From: Planctomycetota bacterium
Lineage (GTDB): Bacteria > Planctomycetota > SZUA-567
NCBI GenBank assembly: GCA_020861125.1
Contig: JAJBSZ010000223.1
Coordinates: forward strand, 1-6,308
Direction: 5' to 3'
DNA: 6,308 nt
Numbering within the stretch: position 1 is the first letter of the stretch; each line of letters begins with the position of its first letter. Below are positions 4,983-6,308 of the stretch, one piece after another. Below the pieces are notes generated by a model. It searched no databases, was not told where the DNA came from, and saw only the letters and a list, made by a program, of their open reading frames with translations. Position numbers and translations under genes: made by a program.

Positions 4983-6308
4983 ATGATCCCTTCCCCTCGT
5001 CGGCCGGCTGGTCCACCGCCGGCGGCCCGACCGGGAAGGCGGTATTTTCATACAGCAGGTACAATTCACGCTCGTCGCCGGGGCGCGATCCCTGCCACAA
5101 GAGGCGCCAGGATCCCTCCGGGGTGAACTCGGGATATTTTACGTGATCCTGTACCAGCAGGTAGCGGTAGGCACCGATGGTGTCGCGGTCGCGGAGCTGC
5201 TGGGTCCGTACCCGGAAATAGTAGTCCAGGATCGCCCGCTGCGATTCTCCCAGCCGGTGGTTGGCGATGGGGCCGGCCTGGTCCGGCAGGTGTTCGATCA
5301 TGGCGGCAAAGGTGGTGCGGTAGCCGTTGCGGTGGTTGAGGACGGGCAGGAATAACAACATCGTCGTGCCCCACACCGCCGCCATGCCGCCGGCCCAGAC
5401 CCAGGCCCAACCCTGCCGGAAGGGGGAGACGGGAACAAAAAGCCCTACCCAGGCGGCGGTCACCAGGACGGCCGCCGCCACCGAGAATACACCGGTGTGG
5501 TTCTGTAACCCGGGAGCGATGGCGTCGATTCTGTCGGCTACCGGCGGAAGGCCCAGCCGCCATCCCAGCCACAGGCACCACGCCAGCGCCAAGGCGGCGC
5601 CGCTGGCGATGCGGAATCCTTGTCGCAGCACCCGGTCGAGCCACCCGGGCAGCGGGCAGCCCTGAGCCGCCAGGAGGGCCAGCGGGACGATGAGCGGTAT
5701 GGGATAGAGGTCCCGTTGGCCGGCGGCGGCGGCAAGGATGCCGTAGCCCACCACCACCACCAGGGTGGGAAACAGGAGGCGGGGCAGTTGCCATTCCCGC
5801 CGGCCGTGCCGCCACCAGGCCACCAGGGCCGGCGGCCAGAGCGGCAGCATGAACCAGGGGAACTGGACCAAATACTTGGCGCGGCCCCGTGTCTGGACCA
5901 GGGTGGGAAACCCGTGGCCGGGACCAAGGAATCGGCCGACGTTGTTGTCCAGGAACCAGACGCGGAACAGTTCGGGCGATCGCAGGTACAGGGCGGTAGG
6001 CCAGACTACCAGCCAGGGGAGAGCGAACAACAGCGTCCACAGGAGAAGCCGGCAGAAGGCGAATCGACGCCAAACGGGGCAAACCACCGGTAGCAGCAGC
6101 GTCGCCACCCCGAGAAATGCCGGACCCATAAAACCCTTGGCCATGAAGGCCAGCCCGGTGCCGGTGCCGAACCAGAAGGCGCCGGCCACCAGCCGGCGTT
6201 CGGCCAGAAATACCCCGTAACAGGCGACGGCGAATCCGGTCCAGAGGGCGGTGGCGGTGATGGCGCTGTGGGCCCGCACCACCAGCCCGAGGCAGCCGAG
6301 GAGGCCGA
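4981..6308 (-). CDS. GT39/ArnT-like membrane glycosyltransferase, N-terminus outside window
   Basis: About 441 residues are visible and the frame stays open to the window edge, so the protein is truncated by the window and lacks its beginning. A GTG at 6282 lies inside a hydrophobic stretch and is unlikely to be the true start. The sequence holds roughly eight to nine membrane segments, then a soluble C-terminal part of about 100 residues. Fragments typical of GT39/PMT and ArnT-like enzymes, which use lipid-linked sugars on the outer side of the inner membrane, are LAFMAKGFMGPAFLG near the visible N-terminal end and AAGQRDLYPIPLIVPLALL mid-protein (the R-x-x-Y-x-x-P pattern of the family). 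The first periplasmic loop with the catalytic acidic residues would be in the missing part, so activity cannot be judged. Sugar and acceptor are unknown. It converges on mcsB and shares its terminator. Confidence 0.75.
   Translation of the reverse strand, partial: GLLGCLGLVVRAHSAITATALWTGFAVACYGVFLAERRLVAGAFWFGTGTGLAFMAKGFMGPAFLGVATLLLPVVCPVWRRFAFCRLLLWTLLFALPWLVVWPTALYLRSPELFRVWFLDNNVGRFLGPGHGFPTLVQTRGRAKYLVQFPWFMLPLWPPALVAWWRHGRREWQLPRLLFPTLVVVVGYGILAAAAGQRDLYPIPLIVPLALLAAQGCPLPGWLDRVLRQGFRIASGAALALAWCLWLGWRLGLPPVADRIDAIAPGLQNHTGVFSVAAAVLVTAAWVGLFVPVSPFRQGWAWVWAGGMAAVWGTTMLLFLPVLNHRNGYRTTFAAMIEHLPDQAGPIANHRLGESQRAILDYYFRVRTQQLRDRDTIGAYRYLLVQDHVKYPEFTPEGSWRLLWQGSRPGDERELYLLYENTAFPVGPPAVDQPADEGKGS

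Noticed and set aside
5066..6082. 338-residue minus-strand frame overlapping the glycosyltransferase
   Set aside because: It is a Pro/Arg/Gly-rich shadow, whereas the chosen frame encodes coherent membrane segments and family motifs.

Overview
The window is GC-rich, apart from an AT-richer stretch at about 560-735, and is packed with ordinary-looking chromosomal genes. The gene set is an RluA-type pseudouridine synthase, a hexulose-phosphate synthase/RraA fusion, a McsA-McsB pair, a lone STAS protein and a membrane glycosyltransferase. I read this as a bacterium of the deltaproteobacterial (Desulfobacterota-like) kind. That placement is inferred from gene content and composition only. No rRNA, tRNA, insertion sequence, CRISPR array or phage gene is visible.

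Layout. Positions 36-533 (+) hold an unrecognised 165-residue protein whose start is uncertain, closed by a GC-rich hairpin at 535-559. Positions 534-732 are a non-coding stretch with a near-consensus sigma-70 promoter (620-648) driving a 93-residue STAS-domain protein (733-1014, +), which ends at a strong intrinsic terminator (1045-1069). Positions 1068-1835 (-) encode an RluA-family pseudouridine synthase whose stop codon lies in that terminator's T-tract. A 66-bp divergent spacer (1836-1901) with candidate promoters for both directions separates it from a 440-residue fusion (1902-3224, +) of 3-hexulose-6-phosphate synthase and an RraA-like domain. The fusion is followed in the same direction by mcsA (3281-3850) and mcsB (3854-4915). 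A 16-bp perfect hairpin with A- and T-tracts (4944-4982) terminates mcsB and, from the other side, a GT39/ArnT-like membrane glycosyltransferase (4981-6308, -) whose N-terminus lies beyond the window.

How the genes work together. McsA and McsB are a known functional pair: McsB phosphorylates protein arginines and McsA is its zinc-binding activator, marking proteins for Clp proteolysis. Neither the repressor gene ctsR nor clpC, common neighbours in Firmicutes, is present here. The HPS-RraA fusion handles hexulose/ribulose phosphate and formaldehyde chemistry, but no partner isomerase (PHI, HxlB) is in view. The other genes look independently expressed.

The most interesting points are the HPS-RraA fusion without PHI, the mcsAB pair without its usual regulon partners, the unclear start of the first gene, and the isolated STAS protein with its own strong promoter and terminator. 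I did not find a convincing wholly new multi-gene system.
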